Of a DNA stretch of 64,000 nt, positions 16,330 through 24,339 are shown in pieces. The translations under genes were made by a program, and so were the position numbers. How positions within the stretch are numbered: position 1 is the stretch's first letter; the number at the start of each line of letters is the position of its first letter. The notes under the pieces were generated by a model, which was given only the letters and a program-made list of their open reading frames with translations, made no database searches and was not told where the DNA came from. The stretch spans positions 3,988,001 through 4,052,000 of the forward strand of contig NZ_CP080531.1 of NCBI RefSeq assembly GCF_024746835.1, in the 5' to 3' direction. This DNA is from Mesorhizobium sp. AR02 (GTDB lineage Bacteria; Pseudomonadota; Alphaproteobacteria; Rhizobiales; Rhizobiaceae).

Positions 16330-17034
16330 CTATTTGGCTTCGGCCGGTGGCCCGTTGCGCACATAGGCTTCGATCGCCGTGGCGAAGGTGGGTGAACCGG
16401 CCTTGCGCTGCTTGTCGACATAGCCGGCAAAATAACTCCAGAATGAGATGGCGTAGTCGCGGAAATAGGCGTCGGTGACCTTGCGCGAACACAGATCGCC
16501 ATCGACGCAGAAGGACAGGCGGTTGAGGAAATAGACGATGCGGTCGAAATTCTCGCTGAAATCGGCAAGCGGCATGTCGCCACCGGAGGCGGTCATCGCC
16601 TCGATGCCGATGCGCTGCCGGAAAACCTGTTCCTCGGTCGGCGAGGGATTGGCGCTGAGCAGATTGTCGTATTTGGCATTGAGGGCTGAGAGACGATCCT
16701 TGAGCGCCCGTTGCGCCTGCTGGTAGTCCTTGGTTTCCCAGAGCTCGACCAACGACATCGTCTGCTCGACACGCTTCTGCTCCTGGTTGGCGAGGAACTG
16801 GTAGACCGAGAATGCCAGGGTGAAGATGATGGCGAAACGCACCAGCATGCCCGACCAGGCATAGACGAGCATGCGCCAGTCGCGATCGGTGAAGGGATTG
16901 CTCTCCTTCTTGATCTCATGGCTGCTCGGCCAGGGGAAACCTTCCGTGGTTTCGGGCAGCGTCTGCTTGGCCGCCGGCGCGTTGGCTAGCGCGGCCACCG
17001 GTGTCTGCTTTGTCGTGCCCCCCGGCTTCTTCAT
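16330..17034 (-). CDS. Unknown membrane-anchored protein in caspase operon
   Basis: A 234-residue protein that I do not recognise. A polar Ala/Pro/Thr-rich cytoplasmic N-terminus (1-58) is followed by one membrane segment (about 60-85, MLVRFAIIFTLAFSVYQFLA). A charged, probably coiled-coil helix (88-125) follows, then a compact domain with two Cys (FCVDGDLCSRK), presumably periplasmic. Its ATG overlaps the stop of the upstream small secreted protein (ATGA, 17031-17034) and it is followed after two bases by the WD40-caspase start, so the three are translationally coupled. A role as membrane anchor or scaffold for the caspase is inference from context only. Confidence 0.75.
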   Translation of the reverse strand: MKKPGGTTKQTPVAALANAPAAKQTLPETTEGFPWPSSHEIKKESNPFTDRDWRMLVYAWSGMLVRFAIIFTLAFSVYQFLANQEQKRVEQTMSLVELWETKDYQQAQRALKDRLSALNAKYDNLLSANPSPTEEQVFRQRIGIEAMTASGGDMPLADFSENFDRIVYFLNRLSFCVDGDLCSRKVTDAYFRDYAISFWSYFAGYVDKQRKAGSPTFATAIEAYVRNGPPAEAK

Positions 17035-17432
17035 TTGCAGTTGTCCAGTTCGATGGTGGCGGAGGGATCAAGCACGATGCCCGGCGTCTCCAGCTGCTTC
17101 TTCAGGCACTGCAGTTGCGGGCGCGAAACCATGAACTGCACGTCCGGTTCCGCAGGCGCCTTTGTCGGTGACGGTAATGCCTCGACGATGCCGCGCGAGG
17201 CGCAACTCGAAAGATCGACCACCACCGCGTCACTGCTGGTTTTAGCGAATTGGTCGTACTGATCGAGAAAACAGGTCGCCAGTTCCGAGTTGGTGACGAT
17301 CTGCTTGACGCACAGGCCGCAAGCGTCCTCTGCCGACGCGTTGGCGATCAGCAACAGACCGCCGGCAAGTCCGGCAATCGTTCCGCGCCAGGAAAATAAA
17401 GGCTTCTTCACAATCGATCCTATCTGCTTCAT
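17031..17432 (-). CDS. Small secreted cysteine-containing protein in caspase operon
   Basis: A 133-residue protein with a signal peptide (about residues 15-34, IAGLAGGLLLIANASAED). The mature part of about 100 residues has six Cys (ACGLC, ATCF, SSCAS, LQCL, DNCK) that could form three disulfides. No family is recognised. It overlaps the next gene by four bases and lies 98 bp downstream of the Tat-type caspase gene. A small secreted disulfide protein inside a protease operon could be an inhibitor, adaptor or substrate; this is inference. Confidence 0.75.
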   Translation of the reverse strand: MKQIGSIVKKPLFSWRGTIAGLAGGLLLIANASAEDACGLCVKQIVTNSELATCFLDQYDQFAKTSSDAVVVDLSSCASRGIVEALPSPTKAPAEPDVQFMVSRPQLQCLKKQLETPGIVLDPSATIELDNCK

Positions 17433-17529
17433 CAGCCGCTGGGTCCTTGGCTGCGGCTGGGGATGTTCTCATATCGCGCCAATCGCGCAAGAGCCGGTTG
17501 TACCAGGCCGTGTGGCCCTGCGCCGGAAC

Positions 17530-19731
17530 TCAGGCGCGCGGCACCGTCTCCATCGGGAAGATCATCACCGCACCCTTGGGGCCGCTCTTGTCGGCAAGCC
17601 GCATGACCGAGCGGGTCGGCGGCGCCGCGCCGATATCGGCGAGCATGTCGGAGAAGCTGGCGGGGCCGAGCCCGCGCGTCATCGACGCGACGCCGTCCTG
17701 CGCCAGGAAACTCAGATCCTCCTTCTCGCTCTCCGGCGGCGCCTCGGTCAGCACCGCGATCATCCGCTCCATGCCGAAGCTGGTGTCGGTGAAGGCGAGC
17801 AGCCCTTCCTCCAGGGTGGCCTGTGGCGCCAGGCGCTCGGCAACGATGTGGGTGATCGAATAGTCGCTGCCGACATAGAGCACGTTGATATCGACGAGCT
17901 GGTCCGAGCTGTTCTTGGCCAGCACATGCACTTCGTCGCCTGGCGAGACGCGCGGCACCACCGAGGCCTGCAAGGGCTCGAGTCCATCCTTGTCGCGGCG
18001 CTTGACCTGGAACTGGACGTCGACATCCTCGGGCTTGTAGTCGGAGGCCGCCGCCAGCCGCGACAGCCCGGTGGCGCGGAAGATGGTGCGCAAATTCCTG
18101 GTCGTGGCGTCGACCAGCTTCTGGCGGTCGTCCGGATGGATGATGATCAGCGGCGGCTTGCTGCCGTCCTTCAAGGTCACGTCGCCCGACGCCGGCAGGA
18201 ACCACAGCGCCGGCTTGTCGGTGGCGTCCCCGGCGGCGCCTGCAATCGCATTCTCGCGCATCACCGCGAAGCGCAGCTCGGCGCTTTTGCCTGGGTCGAC
18301 CAGCTCGATGTTGAAGCCGGTCTCCTTGGCCGCGGCCAGTTCGTCGAGAATCGAATTGACCAGTTCGGTTTCCTTCTCCAGTCCGTTGGTCGCGGCCGGC
18401 CGCGCCACGGCAAGCTTGTAGTCGACGGCGATCTCCGCCGCCCGCGCATAGGCGTTGGCGGGAATGTCGGTGAGCTTGAGTGCCGGCTTCTTCTCGAACT
18501 CGACCGGTTTGACATGGCTCTCCAGGTTTTTGGCCGACTCCACTTCGAGATAGCCGACCGCGTCGGACAGCGACGACAGCGCCGACGGCAGGATAGCGAG
18601 CTTGCTGCCCGGCGTCAGGCGATGCAGCAGGCCGGCGCCGATCGTCGCCTCGCCGTCCTTGATGACGATGGGCCACTGCATGACGGCGTCGGTCTTGTCG
18701 GTGCCGAAGACGCGCGCGTCGAGTTCGCCCTCGAACAGCGGTGTCGGCCGGGTGCGGCTGTCGGCCGAATATTGCTGCAGCACGGCCTGGCCAAGCTGGC
18801 GATAGGTGACGTTGGGATTTTCCGCCAGTTTCGACAAGATGGTGAAGGTGAACAGGCCGAAGCGTGGCGCATCCGTCGTGCCCTTGGGCAGCGGCATCTC
18901 CGGCGTCGTCTCCACCGTCTGCGCGGCATAGAAGGCGACCAGCTTGCCCTTGGTGATCGGCTCGCCACCGGTTGGCGTCAGGTTGAAGGCGGGTTTGCGC
19001 GCGCCATTCTCGTCGAGGCCGCGCGAGGCGCTAGCGACGGTGTTCGCGTAAGTCTTGATGGCTGCAGCCCTGGCGGCCTCGTCGCCGCCGACCAGATCAG
19101 CGAACTCGATCTTGCGCTCGAATTCGTCGTCGACTTCCACGGCACGCGTCATTGTACCGGAATGGCAACAGTCGAAAACGGCCCAGATGAAGGCACCCTT
19201 ATTGCGGATGGCATCGAACGCATCGCCAATTTCATTGTCGACCAGCGCATTCGGTACGCCGGCGTCGCGGTTGATCCATTTGTCGATGTCGACGGGCAGG
19301 AAGATCTCGTCGAGTCCGTCGGTCTCGTCGCCCTTGACCATTTCCGGCTGCTGGGCGCCGTGGCCGGAGAGATGCAGATAGACGAAATCGTCGCGCTGAA
19401 CCTTGGCGGCAAGGTCGGCGAGCGCCGCCTTGATCGCCGCATGGGTCGGCAAGCCTTTGGCGCCGGGCACATCCTTGGCGAGCAGCGTGACGTTTTCGGG
19501 CGCGAACCGCACCGGGTCGGGCACGTTCTTCAACAGATACTCGTGCACCAGGCCGGCATCGTTCTTCGGCCCGATCAGCCAGTTCCTCTGCGGCAGGGCA
19601 GGGTATTCGGTGCAACCGACCAGCAGCGCATGATAGGTGCGCGATGCCGCCAGCGCGCGAAACGAGACCGTACTGGCGGCCATCAGCGCGGACGTGCCGA
19701 CAAGCAGCGTCCGGCGTGTCAATTTGATCAT
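17530..19731 (-). CDS. Exported caspase-family (C14) protease with Tat-type signal
   Basis: A 733-residue protein. The N-terminus TRRTLLVGTSALMAAS, followed by Ala-rich sequence to about residue 29, looks like a twin-arginine signal. The caspase p20 domain is at about 31-290 with predicted catalytic His124 (LSGHGAQ) and Cys189 (VFDCCHSGT, the classic CHSG context). The C-terminal region of about 400 residues has a domain like the DUF4384-type 'surface/beta' domain found after bacterial caspases (SGDEVHVLAKNSSD..LYVGSDYSITHI..). The start at 19731 is preferred over 19857 because GGGAAGCG stands just upstream and the signal begins there. It heads the minus-strand cluster that runs through the WD40-caspase. 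Confidence 0.9.
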   Translation of the reverse strand: MIKLTRRTLLVGTSALMAASTVSFRALAASRTYHALLVGCTEYPALPQRNWLIGPKNDAGLVHEYLLKNVPDPVRFAPENVTLLAKDVPGAKGLPTHAAIKAALADLAAKVQRDDFVYLHLSGHGAQQPEMVKGDETDGLDEIFLPVDIDKWINRDAGVPNALVDNEIGDAFDAIRNKGAFIWAVFDCCHSGTMTRAVEVDDEFERKIEFADLVGGDEAARAAAIKTYANTVASASRGLDENGARKPAFNLTPTGGEPITKGKLVAFYAAQTVETTPEMPLPKGTTDAPRFGLFTFTILSKLAENPNVTYRQLGQAVLQQYSADSRTRPTPLFEGELDARVFGTDKTDAVMQWPIVIKDGEATIGAGLLHRLTPGSKLAILPSALSSLSDAVGYLEVESAKNLESHVKPVEFEKKPALKLTDIPANAYARAAEIAVDYKLAVARPAATNGLEKETELVNSILDELAAAKETGFNIELVDPGKSAELRFAVMRENAIAGAAGDATDKPALWFLPASGDVTLKDGSKPPLIIIHPDDRQKLVDATTRNLRTIFRATGLSRLAAASDYKPEDVDVQFQVKRRDKDGLEPLQASVVPRVSPGDEVHVLAKNSSDQLVDINVLYVGSDYSITHIVAERLAPQATLEEGLLAFTDTSFGMERMIAVLTEAPPESEKEDLSFLAQDGVASMTRGLGPASFSDMLADIGAAPPTRSVMRLADKSGPKGAVMIFPMETVPRA

Positions 19732-19908
19732 ATCGCTTCCCCAAGCCCGATCGAATTTCCCAAGCGAAACCACCCTCGTCGAGGATTTTGTCAGTATTTT
19801 GAATGTCGCTCCGCCATCAAATGTGCCCGCACGTGATCGATTGGCCCGGGACAACAACAGAAGAGTAGCAAAGACGGCGGTTCGTCGCTATCTGAATGGA
19901 ATCAGGCC

Positions 19909-19924
19909 GTTTGCATGGGCAAAC
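19909..19924. promoter_or_regulatory. Palindrome GTTTGC-ATGG-GCAAAC, possible operator
   Basis: Perfect 6-bp arms around four bases, 38 bp upstream of the Fur/Zur-type gene start, in the divergent region shared with the Tat caspase gene. It does not resemble the AT-rich Zur or Fur boxes I know. It may be an autoregulatory site or chance. Confidence 0.25.
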
Positions 19925-19961
19925 AGCCCTGGGATGGCGCAGGACAAGTTGGAACCGGACC

Positions 19962-20366
19962 ATGGCGGCAAGGGATGTGCTGACGAAAAACCAGGTGTGC
20001 GTGCTCGAGAAGCTCGAGGCCGCCAGCGGGCCGCTCAGCGCCTACACCTTGCTTGACCAGTTGCGCGAACGCGGCTTCCGCGCCCCGCTGCAAGTCTATC
20101 GCGCGCTCGACACGCTGGTGAAATCCGGCTTCGTGCACCGGCTGGAAAGCATCAACTCCTTCGTCGCCTGCGCCGAGCCGCACGACCACAGCCATTCGAT
20201 GACCGCCTTCGCCATCTGCGACACCTGCGGCCAGGTGACCGAAATGTCGGATCACGATGTCGACCACCGGCTGAACGAATGGGTTCATTCGACCGGCTTC
20301 GCCGCCAAGAAGGCGGTGATCGAATTCCGCGGGACGTGTGCGAAGTGCCGGGCCGAAGCGGCATGA
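19962..20366 (+). CDS. zur: Fur-family transcriptional regulator, probably Zur
   Basis: A 134-residue DNA-binding repressor. The N-terminal winged helix is followed by the metal-rich hinge EPHDHSHSM and two CxxC motifs (Cys86/89 in CDTCG and Cys126/129 in CAKC) that form the structural zinc site. The short length and the His-rich hinge favour the zinc-responsive Zur branch over Fur or Irr. The start at 19962 (MAARDVLTKNQ) fits the family; the in-frame 19896 extension is unlikely. No znu transporter genes lie beside it. It is divergent from the Tat caspase gene. Confidence 0.75.
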   Translation: MAARDVLTKNQVCVLEKLEAASGPLSAYTLLDQLRERGFRAPLQVYRALDTLVKSGFVHRLESINSFVACAEPHDHSHSMTAFAICDTCGQVTEMSDHDVDHRLNEWVHSTGFAAKKAVIEFRGTCAKCRAEAA

Positions 20367-20394
20367 CGTTCTTCGTCAAACGCCTCGGAGAAGA

Positions 20395-20955
20395 TCAAAA
20401 CGGGGCTGTCGGATAGCCGAGATGCATATTGGCCCAAGTGGCGTGCGCGAGATGGATATTGGCAGTTATAATTGCCAGGACGACGCCTTCGTCATCTTCA
20501 TCTAGGTAATGGTCGGACTTCACTGTTATCCCACCTATCAGCGAGTCGTCTTCCAAAAGGACGTATCTAACTGTTCCGTCCGACTCTCGCGTTTCTCCCA
20601 CTTGCTGTGGAGCTCGTAGCGCGTCAATTAAGGTCTTTACTCTGTTGTCTAGGTCAACGTTTCCGAGTACGGGGTTGTATTGCCTGACGCCTCTCAAAAC
20701 CCTGATGTAAAGAGAGCAACGAGTTTTCATTTTAGATGTAACAAACGGAACATATCGCGAGTTTGCTATCTCGATGCCGATATTTGGGTGTAAATTTTCT
20801 GTTTCTTGGCTTGCATATTTCTCTACATAGCCGAACTCGTCCGTGGCGCTAAGCTTATGTAATTGCTTGTGAAAAGATTTTCTGAGTCGCCACACATCGC
20901 TCTGTTTTCTTGCATTGCCTTGCACAGGACCCTTGTAGGTTAGGGTAATATGCAT
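20395..20955 (-). CDS. RusA-like Holliday junction resolvase family protein, AT-rich
   Basis: A 186-residue protein with the acidic pattern of RusA-type endonucleases: NVDLDNRVKTLIDALR (Asp101, Asp103, Asp111) followed by LLEDDSLIGGITVKSD (Asp136, Asp137). This is close to the RDLDN..DAL..DDAQV arrangement of RusA. It would bind and cut four-way junctions. The ATG at 20955 overlaps the polA stop by one base. The DNA is visibly richer in A/T than both neighbours and its codon choice differs, which suggests horizontal transfer, perhaps from a phage. No other phage gene is adjacent. The extended N-terminus (about 80 residues before the core) is longer than in RusA itself. Confidence 0.7.
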   Translation of the reverse strand: MHITLTYKGPVQGNARKQSDVWRLRKSFHKQLHKLSATDEFGYVEKYASQETENLHPNIGIEIANSRYVPFVTSKMKTRCSLYIRVLRGVRQYNPVLGNVDLDNRVKTLIDALRAPQQVGETRESDGTVRYVLLEDDSLIGGITVKSDHYLDEDDEGVVLAIITANIHLAHATWANMHLGYPTAPF

Positions 20956-23918
20956 CAATGCGCCTCGTCCCAGTTGTTCGCGGCTCGCGCATCGACGTGC
21001 AGCGGCACCGACATGGATACCGCCGGCATCGCCGCGTTCTCCATGACGTGGCGCACGACGGGGATCGTCGCTTCGACTTCGGCCTCGACCGTTTCGAAGA
21101 TCAGTTCGTCATGCACCTGCAGGAGCATGCGGGCCGACAGTTTCGCCTTGTCCAGCGCCTCCTCCATGCGCACCATGGCGCGACGGATGATGTCGGCGGC
21201 GGTGCCTTGCAGGCGGGCGTTGATCGAGGCGCGTTCGTTGAAGGCGCGGAGCGAGGGATTGGACGATCTTATATCGGGATAATGGATGCGGCGGCCGAAG
21301 ATCGTTTCGACGAAGCCGTGCTCGCGGGCATAGGCCTTGGTCTCCTCGATATAGTCGCGGATGCCGGGGAAGCGCTCGAAGTATTTCTTGATGTAGTTGC
21401 TGGCCTCCTCGCGCGGGATCGACAGCTGGTTGGCGAGGCCGAAGGCCGAGATGCCATAGATGATGCCGAAATTGATTGCCTTGGCGCGACGGCGTATTTC
21501 CGAGGGCATGCCCTCCACGGGCACGTTGAACATTTCCGACGCGGTGATGGCATGGATGTCGGCGCCGTCGGCGAAAGCCTGCCGCAATTGTGGGATTTCG
21601 GCGACATGGGCGAGCACGCGCAGTTCGATCTGGCTGTAGTCGGCCGAGACCAGCCGGTTGCCCTTGTCGGCGATGAAGGCGGTCCTGATCTTGCGTCCTT
21701 CGGACGTGCGCACCGGAATGTTCTGCAGGTTCGGGTCGGAGGATGACAGACGTCCCGTCGTCGTCGCGGCGAGCGCGTAGGACGTGTGGACGCGCCTGGT
21801 GTCCGGATGGATGAAGCCGGGCAGCGCATCGGTATAGGTCGATTTCAGCTTGGTCAGCTGGCGCCAGTCGACGATCTTGCGCGGCAGTTCGTGGCCTTCG
21901 GCGGCAAGATCTTCCAGCAGCTGCGCCGATGTCGACCATTGCCCGGTCTTGGTTTTCGAACCACCGGGCAGGCCCATGCGGCCGAACAAGATATCGCCGA
22001 GCTGCTTGGGCGAGCCGATGTTGATGCGCTCGCCGATGAGCTGGTAGATTTCCTCTTCGAGCCGGGCAGCACCTTGCGCCAGTTCGCCCGACAGCCTGGA
22101 CAGGATCTGCCGGTCGACGGAGATGCCGCGCTGTTCCATGCGCGCCAGCACCGGCACCAGCGGCCGTTCGAGACGCTCATAGACCGACACCAGCCCCTTG
22201 GCGGCAAGCCGGGGCTTCAGCACCAGCCAGAGCCGCAGCGTCACATCGGCGTCTTCGGCGGCATGGGTGGTCGCTCTGTCGATGTCGACCTGATCGAAAC
22301 CGACAGAGCTTTTGCCGGAGCCGGTCACATCCTTGAGCTGGAGCGGGGTATGGCCTAGCCATTTCTCGGCCAGCGCATCCATGCCGTGACCATGCGGGGT
22401 GCCGGCATCGAGCACGTAGGAGATCAGCATCGTGTCGTCGAACGGCGCGACATCGATGCCGTAGCGGCTCATGATGACCAGATCGTATTTCAGGTTCTGC
22501 GCGATCTTGAGGACCGATTTGTCCTCGAGCAGCGGTTTCAGCACCGCCAGCGCCTCGCGAAGCGGGATCTGGTTTTCGAGCGCGCCGCCGCCGAGCAGGT
22601 CACCATTGCCACTCTTGTGGGCGAAGGGAATGTAGCCGGCGCGGCCGGGCGCCGTGGCTATCGCCATGCCGATCAGTTCGGCCTGCATCGGATCGCCCGA
22701 TGTCGCCCTGACGTCGAAGGCGGTGACACCAGCCTCCCGCGCTTCGGCGACCCAGGCTTTCAGTGTCGCGATATCGCGAATGCATTGATAGGCCGACGTG
22801 TCGATCTTGCGGATGGCCGCGCGCTCCAGCCGCAACGCTGAGAGCAGCGAAGGGGTATCGCCTTGCTTCGCGGTGTCCGTCGTCGGTGTGGCGGTTGCCG
22901 CTCCGTTGGCCTGGCCAGGCTCGGTACCGCCCCGGGCAACAACTGGCGCCCCGGCGCCGACGTCAGGGCCATGCGCATTGTCGGCGCGTTCCACGGTCAC
23001 CGCGACAGCCTGGACGTCGCCGGCCTCGGTGCTGGTCGCTTCCGCCACGCGGCGGGTCAGCGAGGTGAATTCCATGGTCTTGAGGAAGCCGATCAGCTTC
23101 GGCCCGTCCGGGGCATGCAGGACGAAATCGTCCAGCCCGTCGGCTACCGGCACGTCGTTCTTCAGCGTCACCAGCTGGCGCGAGATCAGCGCCTTGTCGG
23201 TGTTGGCGATGATCGATTCGCGCCTCTTGTCCTGCTTGATCTCGCCGGCGCGGGCCAGCAGCCCGTCGAGGTCGCCGAACTGCTCCAGCAGTTGCGCCGC
23301 CGTCTTCGGGCCGATGCCGGGCACGCCAGGCACATTGTCGACCGAATCGCCGGTCAGTGCCTGCAGGTCGACCATCTTTTCCGGCGGCACGCCCCATTTC
23401 TCGATGACTTCGGGGATGCCGATCTGACGGTCCTTCATCGGGTCGTACATGCCGACCGTGGCGCCGACCAGTTGCATCAAATCCTTGTCAGAGGAGATGA
23501 TGGTGGTGTCGCCGCCGGCCTCGCAGGCCAGCTTGGCATAAGTGGCGATGAGGTCGTCGGCTTCATAACCTTCGATCTCGATGCACGGCAGGTTGAACGC
23601 CTTGGTTGCCTGCCGGATAAGGCCGAATTGCGGGATCAGGTCCTCCGGCGGCGCGGAACGGTTGGCCTTGTATTCGGGGTAGAGGTCGTTGCGGAAGGTT
23701 TTCGAGGAATAGTCGAAAATGACCGCGAAATGCGTCGGCACAATGCCTACATCGGTGTTGCGGGCATCCTGCATCAGCTTCCACAGCATGTTGCAGAAAC
23801 CGGAAACGGCACCGACCGGCAGGCCGTCGGATTTGCGCGTCAGCGGCGGCAGTGCGTGGTAGGCCCGGAAGATGTAGCCGGAACCGTCGACAAGGAAGAG
23901 ATGATCGCCTTTTTTCAT
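20955..23918 (-). CDS. polA: DNA polymerase I
   Basis: A 987-residue replication/repair polymerase. The 5' nuclease domain is at about 1-300 (FLVDGSGYIFRAYHALPP, EGYEADDLIATYA, GVPGIGPKTA). A Pro/Ala/Thr-rich linker spans about 310-375. The 3'-5' exonuclease-like domain is about 390-600 and the polymerase domain about 620-987, with motifs A (SADYSQIELR), B (RRRAKAINFGIIYG) and C (QVHDE) intact. The exonuclease domain looks damaged: the Exo I DxE is Asp402-Val-Arg404, and the Exo III tyrosine is His552 (HAAEDAD). Proofreading is therefore probably lost while Exo II (NLKYD) remains. The ATG at 23918 fits the family N-terminus. Confidence 0.96.
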   Translation of the reverse strand: MKKGDHLFLVDGSGYIFRAYHALPPLTRKSDGLPVGAVSGFCNMLWKLMQDARNTDVGIVPTHFAVIFDYSSKTFRNDLYPEYKANRSAPPEDLIPQFGLIRQATKAFNLPCIEIEGYEADDLIATYAKLACEAGGDTTIISSDKDLMQLVGATVGMYDPMKDRQIGIPEVIEKWGVPPEKMVDLQALTGDSVDNVPGVPGIGPKTAAQLLEQFGDLDGLLARAGEIKQDKRRESIIANTDKALISRQLVTLKNDVPVADGLDDFVLHAPDGPKLIGFLKTMEFTSLTRRVAEATSTEAGDVQAVAVTVERADNAHGPDVGAGAPVVARGGTEPGQANGAATATPTTDTAKQGDTPSLLSALRLERAAIRKIDTSAYQCIRDIATLKAWVAEAREAGVTAFDVRATSGDPMQAELIGMAIATAPGRAGYIPFAHKSGNGDLLGGGALENQIPLREALAVLKPLLEDKSVLKIAQNLKYDLVIMSRYGIDVAPFDDTMLISYVLDAGTPHGHGMDALAEKWLGHTPLQLKDVTGSGKSSVGFDQVDIDRATTHAAEDADVTLRLWLVLKPRLAAKGLVSVYERLERPLVPVLARMEQRGISVDRQILSRLSGELAQGAARLEEEIYQLIGERINIGSPKQLGDILFGRMGLPGGSKTKTGQWSTSAQLLEDLAAEGHELPRKIVDWRQLTKLKSTYTDALPGFIHPDTRRVHTSYALAATTTGRLSSSDPNLQNIPVRTSEGRKIRTAFIADKGNRLVSADYSQIELRVLAHVAEIPQLRQAFADGADIHAITASEMFNVPVEGMPSEIRRRAKAINFGIIYGISAFGLANQLSIPREEASNYIKKYFERFPGIRDYIEETKAYAREHGFVETIFGRRIHYPDIRSSNPSLRAFNERASINARLQGTAADIIRRAMVRMEEALDKAKLSARMLLQVHDELIFETVEAEVEATIPVVRHVMENAAMPAVSMSVPLHVDARAANNWDEAH

Positions 23919-24028
23919 GCCGGCAGGGATAGCGCGGCGCGATGGCTTGGTCCATGCCAAAGACACCGTCAGGTATCGGTTCCGTCAACACCCTGACAGA
24001 TCGGGGTTATACAGGCCCGCTCACGGGC

Positions 24029-24048
24029 ACGTTACAAAAGTGTAACGT
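24029..24048. promoter_or_regulatory. Perfect palindrome ACGTTACA-aaag-TGTAACGT
   Basis: Eight-base arms around a four-base centre, located between polA and the candidate sRNA promoter and ending 7 bases before its -35. It looks like an operator for a dimeric regulator. No regulator can be named. Confidence 0.4.
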
Positions 24049-24055
24049 TGATGCC

Positions 24056-24085
24056 CTTGAATCGCCACGTTCAGAGACCCAAATA
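24056..24085 (+). promoter_or_regulatory. Candidate sigma-70 promoter of the sRNA
   Basis: CTTGAA (24056-24061) and CAAATA (24080-24085) are spaced by 18 bases. The -35 is close to the alphaproteobacterial CTTGAC consensus. It would start transcription near 24092 and give a transcript of about 147 nt ending at the terminator at 24238. Confidence 0.4.
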
Positions 24086-24091
24086 AACGTC

Positions 24092-24238
24092 ATCGGCAGT
24101 TTTCGCCGAGTCCGGAGCAAGGCCCGTCCCCCGCCTATCCCGGACAACTGCGGCAGCCTATCCCCCCTCTCCGGGCTGCCGCATCGTTTCGAGTACAAGG
24201 CCGCCGTGGTTCCCCCTCCACCACGGCGGTCTTTTTTT
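24092..24238 (+). ncRNA. Candidate trans-acting small RNA beside polA (alpha-r7/Smr7C-like position)
   Basis: No protein gene is seen in the 421 bp between polA and the M20 peptidase (23919-24339), yet it contains a strong terminator facing away from polA. Upstream of that are two further structures: GTCCGG..CCGGAC (24110-24145) and a 9-bp perfect stem, 24150-24158 with 24174-24182, whose 15-base loop holds a C-rich CCCCCCTCTCC tract. Exposed CU-rich loops that can pair with Shine-Dalgarno sequences are typical of rhizobial alpha-r sRNAs. From memory, Smr7C of Sinorhizobium meliloti lies next to polA and is about 150 nt; I cannot verify this here. The exact 5' end is inferred from the promoter guess. 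Confidence 0.6.
24201..24238 (+). terminator. Rho-independent terminator of the candidate sRNA
   Basis: The 10-bp perfect stem 24201-24210 / 24220-24229 with a 9-base C-rich loop is followed by C and seven Ts (24232-24238). No plus-strand protein gene precedes it. Confidence 0.9.
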
Positions 24239-24339
24239 GGCCCGCGGCAGCCGACTGGCGCCGTGGTCCAATGATCCCGGGCTTTTCGTTTCGCTGCTCT
24301 GCCTTTACGGTTCCGGCTCTGAATCGAAAGGCTTGCCAA

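Noticed and set aside
19909..19924. Zur box in front of the Fur/Zur-type gene
   Set aside because: GTTTGC-ATGG-GCAAAC is GC-rich and does not match the AT-rich Zur or Fur operators; kept only as a low-confidence palindrome.
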